A stretch of DNA of 57,055 nucleotides from Theodoxus fluviatilis. Taxonomy: Eukaryota > Mollusca > Gastropoda > Cycloneritida > Neritidae. The position numbers and the translations under genes were made by a program. The notes below the pieces were generated by a model. It was not told the origin of the DNA and made no database searches. It worked only from the letters and a program-made list of their open reading frames with translations. The stretch spans positions 1 through 57,055 of the forward strand of contig JAWQFJ010001204.1 of assembly GCA_034096865.1 (NCBI GenBank). The letters are read 5' to 3'. This document shows positions 24,428 to 54,823 of this stretch, one piece after another (within the stretch, counting starts at the first letter, position 1; the number at the start of each line of letters is the position of its first letter).

Positions 24428-24581
24428 GGCTACTGCAGGCAAATCTGTGAGAGGGGGAGAGAAAAAAAGCCTTATCCCCTTCTCTGGCATCATAATTATA
24501 CTGTTTGGTCTGTCAGCATGACTACATAATTTATATTTTTAAAAACTACATTAAAATAATGAGACCCTTACCCTTTTCTCT

Positions 24582-24870
24582 TGCACATGCCCTTCTAACT
24601 ATCCAACGAAATATAGCAAAACATATGTACCAGAAGTACTCATATCTGAACAGAAAACAAATCCATTTCATTTCTTTACAGAAAATATTTATGCTGAAAT
24701 TTATTTTTAATTTTTTTTTGGAAAGCACATTTCATGACTTTCCCCCCTCATCACTCATGGCACATGTCATGACAAACAGGCTTGGCGCATGTCATGACAA
24801 ACAGGCTTGGCGCATGTCATGCATGACCTTGCAGCATATGCCATGGCTACCAGGGTAAGAATTAAGGTCT
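24582..24870. repeat. Interspersed repeat family C, copy 2, with internal tandem duplication
   Basis: Paralogue of 15353-15600. Unlike that copy, it carries about 2.5 tandem units of a 29-base motif (CATGTCATGACAAACAGGCT plus TGGCG) at 24760-24830. Confidence 0.7.
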
Positions 24871-25488
24871 TAGGCTAGTCTCAAGGGAAAATGTGTTGTG
24901 TTAGCATATATTTCATATATTTTTATATGATAGTATTATATTAACATTAGCCAAGATAAATATACAAACAGATGTATTCTGGTTGCCATGGTTACATAAA
25001 AAACAAGATGGCCACCAGTGAAAACAACCCAACTTATAACAATGATATCTCTAATTCTATCCAACACTGAAAAATGAAATTTGCACCATTTCATTTAGAC
25101 TGCAAAAGCATATGCAATCAACCAAAAGTTCTAAGTTGTTTGATAAACATGAAATTCACTATATTTTTGTGCTTTTATTACTGTTTACCCGCTGTAATCA
25201 GAACACAAAACCATCGAAAACTTAATCTATGCATCACCAGGTCACTTTGAGACTGCATAATACAAACTGAAAATAGGAAGTGTGGAAAGTTTCTACTTGC
25301 TATCTGTAAATATGTAGTCAGGGAAGCTGACAAGGTTTTAAAAACCTAGTTTTAAGGAAAACGCAAATAAAGGAAAGAGTTACCTGTCCCACCTTCTGAT
25401 ATGGGGCTACATGGCAATTTTCAATTTTTCTGGAGTCCCACACACCAGCACTTTGCTGTACACCTCATACACAATGAAATGCACCCTG
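24871..25488. other. Non-coding DNA, nothing recognised
   Basis: AT-rich unique sequence upstream of the PPC-domain gene; no exon, RNA gene or repeat family was recognised. Confidence 0.4.
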
Positions 25489-26207
25489 TTACGGGGATCC
25501 ACAAAAACGAAATAAAACAGGTCCCGGGTTACTTATGTCTTTTTATTTCAACATAAAACCAGGCAGAAGTCGCCTCCACCCCCTCTCCCAGACAAAGGAG
25601 GCGCTGACTCATTCTGACCCCCTCTTACAGACAAAGGAGGGAAAGCCCCCGAACTTTCTGCAGGCACTTTACAATACATTCACATCCGCAGGCATTTCAC
25701 ATTCCTTCGCAACATGTACATGACAACTCCTTCACGGACAAAAACAACACATCCAACTCCAAGTCTGCGAATGCACTATAGCCATACTCACTATCGGCGT
25801 ATCGCACAACGAGGTTGCTGCATCTTCACAAGAGGCAAGTTTCTGAGCAGATGCACTCTCGCAAAATTTATTGTTGCTATTTGCCTCGGCAATATTGTTG
25901 TCATTCTGCTCGGCCCTGTCAGTGTCACCAAAGATCCTATAATATACACATCCAGCTGGTGTCACTCCCCTGGGCAGACTCACCACTGACACTTGGCAAG
26001 CCTGCTCCAGCTTGGACTCCACCTCTCCCCATCTCAGACGGCTTCCTCTCCCCACCACAGTCTTTCCCTACGAACTGATTTCCCATGAATCGCCTCTTTC
26101 TTCTCCGCACACTCGCAAACTTTCTCTTAACCGTCATCGTGCACTCGGTGTTCGAACAGACTTGGCATTTGCAGCGTTCACAAAGCGCGCGACAAGCGGA
26201 AGTTGAC
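25489..26207 (-). pseudogene. Transposon-like remnant with basic N-terminal frame
   Basis: On the minus strand a frame from about 26137 reads MTVKRKFASVRRRKRRFMGN, and another frame later contains CESASAQKLASCEDAATS. A basic KRK/FxGN start followed by an SASAxKL-type segment resembles the N-terminal part of animal Mutator-like-transposase-domain proteins, from memory of that family. The segment runs from a TGTTACGGGG edge at 25489, with AATAAA-like motifs near both strands of that end, to ACACCA near 26207. A solo LTR or the promoter of the PPC-domain gene are alternatives. No clear target-site duplication was found. Confidence 0.25.
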
Positions 26208-27069
26208 ACCAGCCAAACGTCACTTTTAACTTTGCTCTGATTGGCTTATAACACATCTCAGCTCATTATAATACTCTGATCATCCAATGAAATTCATCCA
26301 TAGACAAATATAGGGATTGTTTCAAAGATAAAATTGTTATGAAAATGGAGCAATTGGTGAAAGAATCACATTTCTATGATATAAAATAGTGAAGTTATGA
26401 GTTACTGAATATTAATTAGGTCATCAGCTGATTTGACAGCACAAGAAATGTTTATACCATGCACGATAAATGACAATTTTTATCATTTTCTGCCACTTTG
26501 ACAAGTTTATTGTTTACATCCATGCATAGCAGAGACTTTGTGGCGTCTAAATCTGGGGGTCCTCTCAAAAATCATAATTCTGAGAAAATCACAAATTTTA
26601 AAGGTAGCCTTAGACCTTAAAATAACTTGATATAAATTAATGAAACCAGGACATACAAATTCAAACCACTTCAAACTGAAGATAAAAACTGGTTGACAGG
26701 TAAGATTTTACATGTGATGACAGCAATGCTTTTTGTTCAACAACAAAAAGAAAATAATCAATGGAAACATTCTCTGTTGCTTTTGAGTATTCAGGCCTAT
26801 ACATGTAATCCAATATAGTTTAGGCCCTCAGAGATTAATTAATCAAATATCTTACCTATACCTATCCTACCTTAATGAAATGCTGAGCTTCTGCTGCGGC
26901 ATCTCTGCACAGTCAGAATGCGTAAAGTTTCACAATGTGAAAGGAGCCTAGGATTACCTCCCCTGACAAAGCAAAATGCCATAATTTTGCTCTGGTCATC
27001 TGGTTTTCAGTTGCAGATTCCTGACAGGTTAAAGCATTTCATGAGCATGAAAACTGGAGCACCTCAAAC
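26208..27069. other. Non-coding DNA, nothing recognised
   Basis: AT-rich intergenic sequence between the transposon-like remnant and a foldback repeat. Confidence 0.4.
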
Positions 27070-27400
27070 TTTGGAAAAGCTTCCAGAGGCAGGCCACACT
27101 AAAGGACTAGTCCAAGGAGAGGGGTGTGAGAAAGAGAGCCAAGCTGGTGGGCCACACAAGCTGGTGGACCACGTCATCTGATTGGCAAGCAATCTTGGTT
27201 GGTTAAACTACAGTGAATTCACAATGATTCATACACAGAATGACAAATGAATCTGAATATACAAAAAAACATTGTATAAACACAGCGAAGCAGATGTTGT
27301 GACCCGCTTGCTTGTGTGGCCTGCCAGCTTGGCTGTGTTTCTCACACCCCTCTCCTTAGAGGAGTCCACCCGTGTGGCCCGCCTCTGGAAGCTTTTCCCA
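27070..27400. repeat. Foldback element with about 100-bp inverted arms
   Basis: The segment from 27070 (TTGGAAAAGCTTCCAGAGGC) to about 27170 is the diverged reverse complement of about 27300-27400 (GCCTCTGGAAGCTTTTCC), with a roughly 130-base spacer. Shared blocks include GGAGAGGGGTGTGAGAAA and GCCACACAAGC. No coding frame. Confidence 0.7.
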
Positions 27401-28172
27401 AATGTCCACTACGTTACTCTGCTGGCAAGACCAAGTGACTCAAACAATGCAAAAGATTCTACAAGATATGGAGAGGCTGCAACATCCAGTACATGGTGGT
27501 GCTAGAGTCTTTTCCAAGACCCCTAAGGGCAAAGGTAAACCCACCACCTCCAGGGAAATGTCTCTGACATTAAACTGGAGCAAGAAGTAAACACTAGGAA
27601 TGATGCAAGAAAAAAAGCACCTGGCTGCTGTTCTCTGCACTGTCAGAAAACTGTTGCTACTCTTCCAGCCCTCTTCACTTCCTGACACCTGCAGCTAAAT
27701 CTTTTTCTTTTCCCCATGACTTTCTCGATAATTAGCTTGTATCTCATGAGCATCCCACCTGCTATGACTGGGTATTGTGCCTGACTTGTAGTTGTTCCCT
27801 TTAAGGAAGAGGACCAAAGCCATAGTTCATACAGTCAGGCTAGATACCTATATTCCACATGCATTTTTGGGGGCAGTCTTTTCCACTTTCTCAAGTTGCC
27901 AACTATATTCCACTCCATCTGCTTCACTTTTCACTTCACAGGGTGGATGCAGCAAGTGTTGGTATTTAGTGTTGGTGCAAATGTTGGTACAGCGACAAGA
28001 AAAGTTCATCTCTGAAACTGACAGCTGATGCAGCAGGTACAACTCAGTCCTGGAAGTAACTCCAACCCCTGTTCCCACCTCCTTCTTTCTCCATCCCTGC
28101 TTGAAAACATCAACAAAACAAAAAAAAGTTCTGTAATACATCTTATACATGCCTTGGTTGATTTTTTACGTG

Positions 28173-28210
<38 letters not shown>

Positions 28211-29164
28211 ATGTGTGTGTGTGTGAGTATGCATATGCATGTGTGTGCATGTGTATGTGTATGTGTGGGTGCATGCATGTGTATGTGAGTGTGTCTGTGT
28301 GTGCATTCTTGTGTGTATAATTGTGTAGGCATTTTTAAGTACCCCAAACATGTTAAGTTTATCATCTGGAAGATATCTCGATATATCTCAAAGGTCTGAA
28401 CTTTGGGGGCAAAGTTGAATCTTGTAGTGTATTCCGTGTGCAAGAGAAAAGGAATGTGGGCCTAATGGCTGTGCCCATTTGGGATGTCTCAGACATTGGA
28501 GCACTAGAGAATAGAGCGTCACAAAGGAGGGAGGGAGAAGGAAGGAAGAAAGGAAGAAAGGGGGAGGGAGGGAGGAAGGAGGGAAGGGGGGAAGAGAGGG
28601 GGGGAGGGAGGGAGGGAAGGACGGGGCATTAAAGATCCTCTATCGGCCTGAACTGAAGTAAACTAGACACCTAGTAGTAGTAGTGATTTAAAGTTTAAAG
28701 GTCGGTCAATAAAGCATCACCGAGGAAGGCTCTGGTCATCACTCAGATTCGTCTCGGGTGCCCTGATGCTTCGATTTTGCCTTCTTTTAACATCATATTT
28801 CCAAAAAATGGTTCAACCACTCAGTGCTCGCATTGATAAAAATAATATTCACTACATACACTGCGAATGTTTACCTCGGCCTTTCTCACGTCTGCTGGAG
28901 TTACACCCCTTTGCCCGCGCAAATTTCTGTGGAGCTACAGAGCGCACTAAACTCTACTGGAACACCTTGCTCAAATAATGTTATCACATATGAATAAAAT
29001 TTGTCTTGTAAATAAAACAATCAATTAAACTATGAACTTAATGTTTTGTACTGTATTAAGCAATTATCCTCGTCACTTTTGAAATATTTCTCGAACTTCA
29101 CTCTGTACGCTGCACCCTCCCTCAACAATCTCGCGCTGCTGTTTCCACGGGTGTGACTGTGAAG
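27401..29164. other. Intergenic DNA and presumed UBR7 promoter side
   Basis: A TG-rich tract lies at 28174-28290 and a purine-only GGAA/GGGA tract at about 28525-28622. The last 300 bases before 29165 are more CpG-rich and presumably hold the UBR7 promoter; an AAGATGGC context overlaps the start codon (YY1-like). No TATA box is evident at a convincing distance. Confidence 0.35.
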
Positions 29165-46933
<17,769 letters not shown>

Positions 46934-48530
46934 ACATGGATTGCTCATGTCGCCCAGTCATCTGGAAACATGCTAAACATTTCCTCTGTCTACAGAAAGT
47001 AGGTTAGACTTGTCTGTCTGTTCCCTGGTAAAAGGCTGGCCATGTTTCTGTGCCCACTTCTGACGGACAGCAAGAGGCATGCCTGCCTCCCAGCTGTGTA
47101 TCAAGGCTGGCCATGTTTCTGTGCCCACTTCTGACGGACAGCAAGAGGCATGCCTTCCTCCGATGTCACTAGGCCTCTCAGTGGTTATGCTACAAGTACT
47201 CTTCTTTGTACACATGCTCGCCTATAGCCAACACAGTGGACATATCTTCCCTCCGTCACAGATTTATATGGGTTTGACATGTCTTGCTTTGAATGCAACT
47301 AGACTACTTAAGATAGGTTTGGCATATCGTGCCCTTTACTGCAAATGGAAAGGATGCATTTAGTGTTATCCTGCAGTTACATGATGGTGCCAAGAGTTCT
47401 ACCATAACTTGATGCAGTGTCTGGTGTTTACTACAAGTGGGTTGCACATATTTTGCATTCTTCTGCAGGTAGGCAGGGCATGGCTAGCCTTGTACTGCCC
47501 ACGATCAGTGCAAGTTGCACGTTTTTCTCTGTACAAATGAAAACCAAGCCGGACACATCTTTCACTGTTGCTTTGTGGACTTGGCTAATCTAGTCTCAAG
47601 TCAGCTCTTGGTATACTATAATGTCAGAGGACTTCATTCTCGCACTCACTTTATAAATTAAAGGCTTCTATAACCATGTCACCATTTGTTGTATGCCATT
47701 GTTGTAGACTCTTTAGATGCCCTGTAACAATATTCATATTAGAATTTTGTTTGTATGGATGTATTGCAGTACAATTTTGAGTGCAGTTTGCATCACTGTC
47801 ATGGTTAAAATAAAAATTGTCTGAAGGTTTTTTGGTCATAAACAGGAGATTAAAATTTTTACATCTTGTACAAAAGATCTTTTAGAATATCTTACCATTT
47901 TCTTTAACAACCCGTTTTGAAAATTTGCATGGATGATTCTACAGTCCATTTTTTTTACAACATTCTTCAGTGGTTCTCATTACTGGGGAGGGGAAAAATT
48001 AGGACATGCACAGGGACACTTACTGAAGTGCATGTGACTGAAAGATTTGGAATCCTGCACCCTTTCATTGTCATATTTATTGGGTGAAATACACCCCACC
48101 CTTCATTCTAGCAGTGTTTTAGAAAGAGTGGTTTGTAATGCACATCCAGCTACTGATTTCATAAACACATTTAGACAATAATTCCCTACATTACTTATTA
48201 TATCATGAGCTCTGTAGAAATAGGATTTGCAGCAAATAGAAAGCATGTACAAAGAAAAATGGATCGCTGTAATGCAACATACTTGCACCATAGTTTTTTC
48301 TATCACTTGCTCTGTATGTGTTAAAGGCTGAATGTGGTCAAATTTGGCCTTTCATCTGCTGTTGATATTGTTGGCCTCCCACACTGGTTGGCCTGTGACA
48401 GTCTGCAGCTGTAATCAAGCTATTCAAGATGATGGAACCCTGGAAAACTTGTTTCATAAGGAATGTGTAGTAGGCGTGTAATGTTGATCTTTCACCTTTT
48501 CTGTTGAGTAAATGGCAATAAAGAGCATCC
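46934..48530 (+). other. UBR7 3' untranslated region
   Basis: Follows the TAG at 46931-46933. Candidate poly(A) signals AATAAA lie at 47809-47814 and 48517-48522. Contains a 59-base direct duplication at 47032-47090 and 47103-47161. Which poly(A) site is used cannot be decided from sequence. Confidence 0.5.
47809..47814 (+). terminator. Candidate UBR7 poly(A) signal
   Basis: AATAAA, 876 bases after the stop codon, in an AT-rich context. A second candidate at 48517-48522 has a T-rich region just upstream. Confidence 0.3.
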
Positions 48531-49444
48531 TTTCAGCATTCTTGTGTGTCCTTTCTCACTCTCTGCCACACATGCATCATGCCTGAAGTGTCTGGTTATC
48601 AGTAACAAGTCATCCCTTAACAAGACTGAAATGCCAACTATTTCTTTTCGAACTTTATGGGAAAATGGCGTCATTCCAACATTTGAAGCAGATGGCAAAA
48701 AACCTTAGTTTTGACTACAAATTGGCGATTTATAAAAATCTTGAAGACTTTTCAAAGCTGTCAATTGCAAGCATTGTCGAAGCACCTATTAATGATTGGT
48801 TGTTGTTGGCTTTGACAGTAATGGCCTGGCAAGACTGAACTACGGGGCCTCAGTTGGCCACATTCCTATGTGTTGATGACCACTAAACAATGTGTTGCCA
48901 GACAACTATCAAATGTGCAACACCCCAGAAGGTCATTCACAAAGAGACTTGCCTCAATGGTTTACTGGCAAAGGTTTGGTGGTTCCCCCCCCCCCCCTCC
49001 CCAATGGTTTACTGGCAAAGGTTTGGTGGTGCCCCCCCCCCACCTCTTTAGAAACAAGTTGCAAATACTATAAGTAAGGTAAGAAAAAATTTATTGGCGA
49101 TGATGGTTCATGTGCCAAAATTCAGTATATGATGATAACATAATGTGCTGCATATTCACATTAACTTTATGGAGCAGACCTATTCCAAACTTTGTAGAAC
49201 TGGACCTGTAAGTGCACATGAAGCACACATCATTTCTCTGCCATAAATGATGTTGGATGATGTATTCAGAATAATCTGAGGTGCAACTCTACAATGTAGC
49301 ATTTGCAAAGCATTTGGCCTGCAGGTTAAATAATGTGCAGCAATTGCAGCATTACAGAATGATTGTTGATTGCAAACTGGTTCAAACAATATGAAATAAA
49401 CTTCTACATTCACAATGATTGCATTTTCATGCTTACATGACAAA
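48531..49444. other. Intergenic DNA between convergent genes
   Basis: A direct repeat occupies about 48955-49043: two copies of CAATGGTTTACTGGCAAAGG then TTTGGTGGT, each followed by a poly-C run. Nothing else recognised. Confidence 0.45.
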
Positions 49445-49936
49445 AGGCTTGTTCAGGAGTATAAAGTGCTGCATGAGCGCTTCATGTTGGCAATTGAGTG
49501 CTCTTTGCCACTCCTGAACACCTACAGATTTTGTGCAGCGCTTCACTTGTTAAAGGGAAGGTAAATCTTCGGCGCCCCATGTTGTGTTGATAGACTCTAA
49601 GAAAGTGTTTTCTTTGCCACAGACATCGTTTATGCACATTTAAATGTATTCTGCATGAATAAAGCCCACTACTGTGTCATCCTTACTTGCCATTACTCGC
49701 GCATACAGGGCGCTTGGGGGCCAATTAAAGCCTGTTCCAGTTCCAAAATGATGTTTCTGAGGGTTATTTTATGCATCGACGGCCAGTGCGGGATCGAAAA
49801 CGCCATTTTGATGCAAAATCGTATGAATCACCTCGGATCGGTGATGCAAAGCGCTGCTCAGCGCTGGGTGAATCACGCCCCAAAATTGCTGTTCAGGAGT
49901 GAATCACATGCAGCGCTGCGCCGCCTGAACAAGCCT
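49445..49936. mobile_element. MITE with AGGCTTGTTCAGG termini
   Basis: 492 bp with perfect 13-bp inverted termini AGGCTTGTTCAGG (49445) and CCTGAACAAGCCT (49924). Subterminal GTTCAGGAGT and AGCGCTTCA/CAGCGCTG motifs recur near both ends, as in many hAT or CACTA-related MITEs. No transposase frame. Confidence 0.75.
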
Positions 49937-50585
49937 AAAGTCATTCTGATTTTGACATTTCCATGACTATTCACAATGACTAGTGTAAGAGCTTATGCAA
50001 TATGGCAGAGTGAAGAAAATGAAAACGTCATTCATATGCATTGTTACTACCCTTTTATGGAAGCTCGCAAGTGCAGCCAAATGAACAGAATCATAATGAA
50101 ATATTCATTACTAACATGCATAAATGTTGCTTATAAAAACAAAGCTGTGGAACCAAATCAAGAAAGGAAGTGTGGGGAAATTCACAAATTTGTCCAAAGC
50201 AACACTCTGAGGAGAGCTTCAGATCTGCAGCAGTGGCCTGACTGCGTTGTGCTGTGGCCTTCTCTTGCCCACAGGCACAGTCCTTTGCAATTCTGTTTCC
50301 CAGGATAATCTTTCTGAACGGCTTCCCCGTGTGGTCAGTGGAGGCTAATGGCACATGGTGCACCTTGAAAGTGGATGATGAGAACTTCATCTCTTATTGC
50401 AGAGTTGTCCTTGGTTGTTTTCTTCCCACCTGCGATCTCATAGCTCTCTTTTCTTCCACGGTACTCTTCCTGACAGTCCAAGAGGAAAGTTGCTTTGGTG
50501 CAGCATAGTTTGCACCAGAGGCGTCACCAGGTGGTGAGGCACGTGGTCCCTGCTCCCTGCTGATTGATAATGCTGAAGACAAGTG
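49937..50585 (-). other. 3' flank of DDX52
   Basis: Presumed 3' UTR and flank of the minus-strand DDX52 gene. No unambiguous minus-strand AATAAA was found, so the transcript end is unknown. Confidence 0.35.
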
Positions 50586-52805
50586 CTATGAGCTCTCAGC
50601 ATCCTTGGAGTCAGTCTTCTTGGACTTGCCATCTCCCTGCTTGAAAACCTTGGCCTTCAGTTCTCTGAAAGCGCAACAGGGGGAATGACATAATACAAAC
50701 CTTAGAATATTTAGAAGGTGCACTTGAAAAGCAAAGAAAAACACAAAAACAGTTTTCCTCATTATTGTACAAAATGCTTTTGCTCTGATGTCTTTTCACT
50801 CCTACAAAATTGATCCACACCATTTCAATAACTGTTTTCAAGTGGCAAAGCAGCAGCACCAATTATAGTATGCTCTTGGCATGACTTTTTCATGGGCAAT
50901 ATTCTGTTTTTCTAACAAACCACTTTCAGCAACTGTGTCTCTACCAGCTCACACGGCAATAAAATCGAAAGACAATGCTGCATGTTCACACAGTCTTCTA
51001 AACTGAATATATATATACTTTTGTATGGAAAGGAATGAGCCACACATTTCTAAAGCTCATGATCAGAATATTTTCAAAAGCAGAGTGGAAACGGTGATTA
51101 ATCACAATACCTCCTCCTCTTTCGCTGTGATCTGTCTTTCTTGTAAGCACGGGAAATGGGTGCCCGCTTCACCTGCTGCCGGGCCATTTTTTTCCGCACA
51201 TTTCTGCAATTTAGAAATATTCTTTGGTAACAAGTACAAGATGTCCCAGCAATGGAAGATGTTGACTTGAAATTCAGCTTATGTGCAGCAGGAAGCTCTG
51301 ATAATCTATCTGCAAAAACAAAGTGGGGCTTCATGGATGCTAAATTAAATTTGAAAGTGTAAACACTCATAAGAAAAAACACAGGTAATTTATTACAGAT
51401 ACAAATCTACAGTAGTTGAAGCCCTAAAAGATAAGTTGCTGTCATGACACAGCTTTTGATGCACCACGAAAACCGCCAGCATTGCTGTATATGGCTGACT
51501 TTGAACTCCCTAACGTTGCATCTCTAGACTCTTTGGGATGGGCATGGCAAGCAGTGGTGTCACATGGCTACAGGTCTAATGGTGTTGTATACAATATGTT
51601 GTTCCTTGGCCAACAGGAGAAATTTTGACATTTCTTCATGCAACTTGAAGCTAAATGATGCCAATGCTGATCAAGTCCATATAGATGTATATGGCAATGC
51701 AACATCACAGCTGAATTATCTGGCATCAGTTTTGTCTGGTAAGGTGCAGAATCACTGCTGTTGGTAAATATGCAATAATGCCTTCTAAGAAAGCTTCTCT
51801 TATGAAGTCGCCTGCATGCTGCCATTGTAATCCATGTCCTTTTTTAAAACCATATTTTATAGCTGAAAGAATTTCTCTTCATGATTCATTAAACATGGTG
51901 CATTACATTTCCTTTCTTTTTACATGTTCATTCAGCAAACATGCATACTATTTACATCAAGACCTTGAAGCAGGGGTGGGTTGGACAGATTTAGGAGTGT
52001 ATGAAACCAAAACCACAAAGATTGAAACAGAGCTGATGTAATGTACTCTACAGGATCTTGAAGGCCACACAGCTGGTACAGTAAATGCTCTGGCACTCAC
52101 TTGTTTGGTTTGCCTTGCTTCAGCAAGAAGTCGGGCACCTCACATCCTGCCTCCTTCATCACATTGGCAATGCTGTGGACAGAAAGCATTTACATCCAAT
52201 TCTCTTCATCATTTAGTCCAGTGGCATCTAGCATGCATTCCTGCCCTGCCTGCCTTATGATAAACAACAGTTCTGCAGAGAAGGAGATGCTATTTTTGAG
52301 AGGGATGAAAGATCACTTGAAATTAATCTCATGCCAGGGTTCTGAGACATGGACAGAGCACTACAAAAATCTAGCTTTGCCTTCCAGAAGTGTTTTGTAG
52401 GATGCGGGGCACAGTCTAAGCAAAGCTAGAAGCATGCAACAGCTGATGAGCAAAACCAGTCTTAAGAAATTCAGGACTGTTCATCTCATGAAACCTATGC
52501 ACATCACATAAAATTTCAATGTTCTGTGTCCCACCACTTCACATTTTTTACAATCTGCTGGTCCTGTCCTACTTTACGCAGAGAGCGCAGATTTGGAACA
52601 ACAAAAACAACAACAAAGCTGAAACAGTGCAGTAATTGATCAGGTAAATTAGATACGCGAGAGTCAAAATAGGAAAAGACTACGAGCCCGTTTAAAATTG
52701 AAACAAACTTTTAATTACAAAAGGAATATTGGCAACAAACAAAAAGTGTTGAAAATCACTTTTAAGGCGTCAGCCGAAGGCCATACTTTTCAATTTTAAA
52801 AAAAT

Positions 52806-52872
<67 letters not shown>

Positions 52873-54746
52873 TGTGTGTTCATGTTTGTGACAGTGATTT
52901 TCAAATTTTTTTGTTTGTTGCCAAAATTCCTTTTGTAATTAAAAGTTTGTTTCAATTTTAAAGGGGCTCATAGTCTTTTCCTTTTTTGACTCTCGTGTAT
53001 CTATTTGATTAAGAATGACCCCAGCAACTTTTCGTTTGATTGCCATAGTAATGGATCAGGTAAACATGTTTCGAAAGTGCTACCCACAAGCTGGTCACAT
53101 AATTGATCACAATACAACTGGTGCCATAATGGATGAAGTAACACATCAGTCATTGTATCAACAATGGCAAACATTTATGAAGTGACATGCAACTTCCATT
53201 CCAGGTCTCAACACCAATACCAAATGTGTAAACTAGCAACTATGTCTAATGTTTTAAAGTGTAAACAGCCGTGACTACTTTGCTAGTCTCCTGTTGCCAT
53301 AAAGAGGGCAAATAGGCATGGCTACTTTGCTAGTCTTCCTGTAGCCATGAACAGCCATGACTACTTTGTTAGTCTTCCTGTCGCCATGAACTTTGCTAGT
53401 CTTCCTGTCGCCATGAACTTTGCTAGTCTTCCTGTAGCCATGAACAGCCATGGCTACTTTGCTAGTCTTCCTGTAGCCATGAAGAGGGCAAACAGCCATG
53501 ACTACTTTGCTAGTCTTCCTGTAGCCATGAAGAGGGCAAACAGCCATGACTACTTTGCTAGTCTTCCTGTAGCCATGAACAGCCATGGCTACTTTGCTAA
53601 TCTTCCTGTAGCCATGAAGAGCCATGGCTACTTTGCTAGTCTTCCTGTCGCCATGAAGAGCCATGGCTACTTTGCTAGTCTTCCTGTCGCCATGAAGAAG
53701 CCATGGCTACTTTGCTAGTCTTCCTGTAGCCATGAACAGCCATGAATACTTTACTGATCTTGCTGAAGCCATGAGGAGGGGAAACAGCCATGACCACTTT
53801 ACTGGTCTTCCTGCAGCCATGAAGAGGGCAAACCAACCTTCGCAGGAGGGGCTGATCCGACAAAGTGAAAAAGGTGATGGCTTGGCCAGGCTGTCCTGCT
53901 CTTCCTGTCCGACCTGAAGACAACAGGCATGATAACTCAGCATTTCATTTGATGTGCAATGCTACTGATAGTGTGGCTACTGTTAATTTCTTTTTTCTTT
54001 TTCAATTCAAAGCTAACAAAGAAGTAGTGATTTTAGGCCATTTATATGATCCCCCCCCCCATTAGATTAGATTCAATATCTCTTGGTAAATTTACTTTGA
54101 TATCTGTATCCAACAGCTGAAGGGGGGGGGGGGGGGGGGGGGGGGTAGAAAATGAGACCATGAATCCTATCATTTATCAGTAAAATAACAAGTGATTCTA
54201 AAAGGAGCTCAGTGGCATCCATTTGGAAAACAAGATGTCACGTCCACAGCTCCTCCATCAAGACTGCAACACTCTTGACCAGCCAAGCATGCTCAGAATT
54301 GTTATATTAACAGTCGTCATATTGAAAATCCTCACTTCAATGCATCCAAACTATAGGCATGGAAATCAGAGTGTCTAAACAATGCTAAATATGACAATGC
54401 ACATAGCTGTCCATGAGTTTTCTTTCCCTGCAGTTCCTTATATAGGATTCATTTGACTGTGCTGAAAACCAGTCAGTCTCACTCCCACTTCCTCAGCCTA
54501 TAGTTGGCACTTGCATTCACAGCAGTGGGGGAATGCAAATGACGTCTTGGTCAAATGATTTTTATCATCACAAATGAAATGAAGAGAAACCCTTCATCCA
54601 GTGTTTTCATTTCAAACAGGTACACTTACAAATCCTGGTTGATGGGAGCTGTATGCGACGATGCTTCATCATTCCCTACAATTCCAATCAAGCAGTGGAG
54701 AAGGATACCATTAACTAGTCCAAATGCTGGTGGATATAGACAGATA

Positions 54747-54823
<77 letters not shown>

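Noticed and set aside
53268..53833. Regularly spaced repeats reminiscent of a CRISPR array
   Set aside because: Units are contiguous minisatellite repeats without unique spacers, in a eukaryotic intron.
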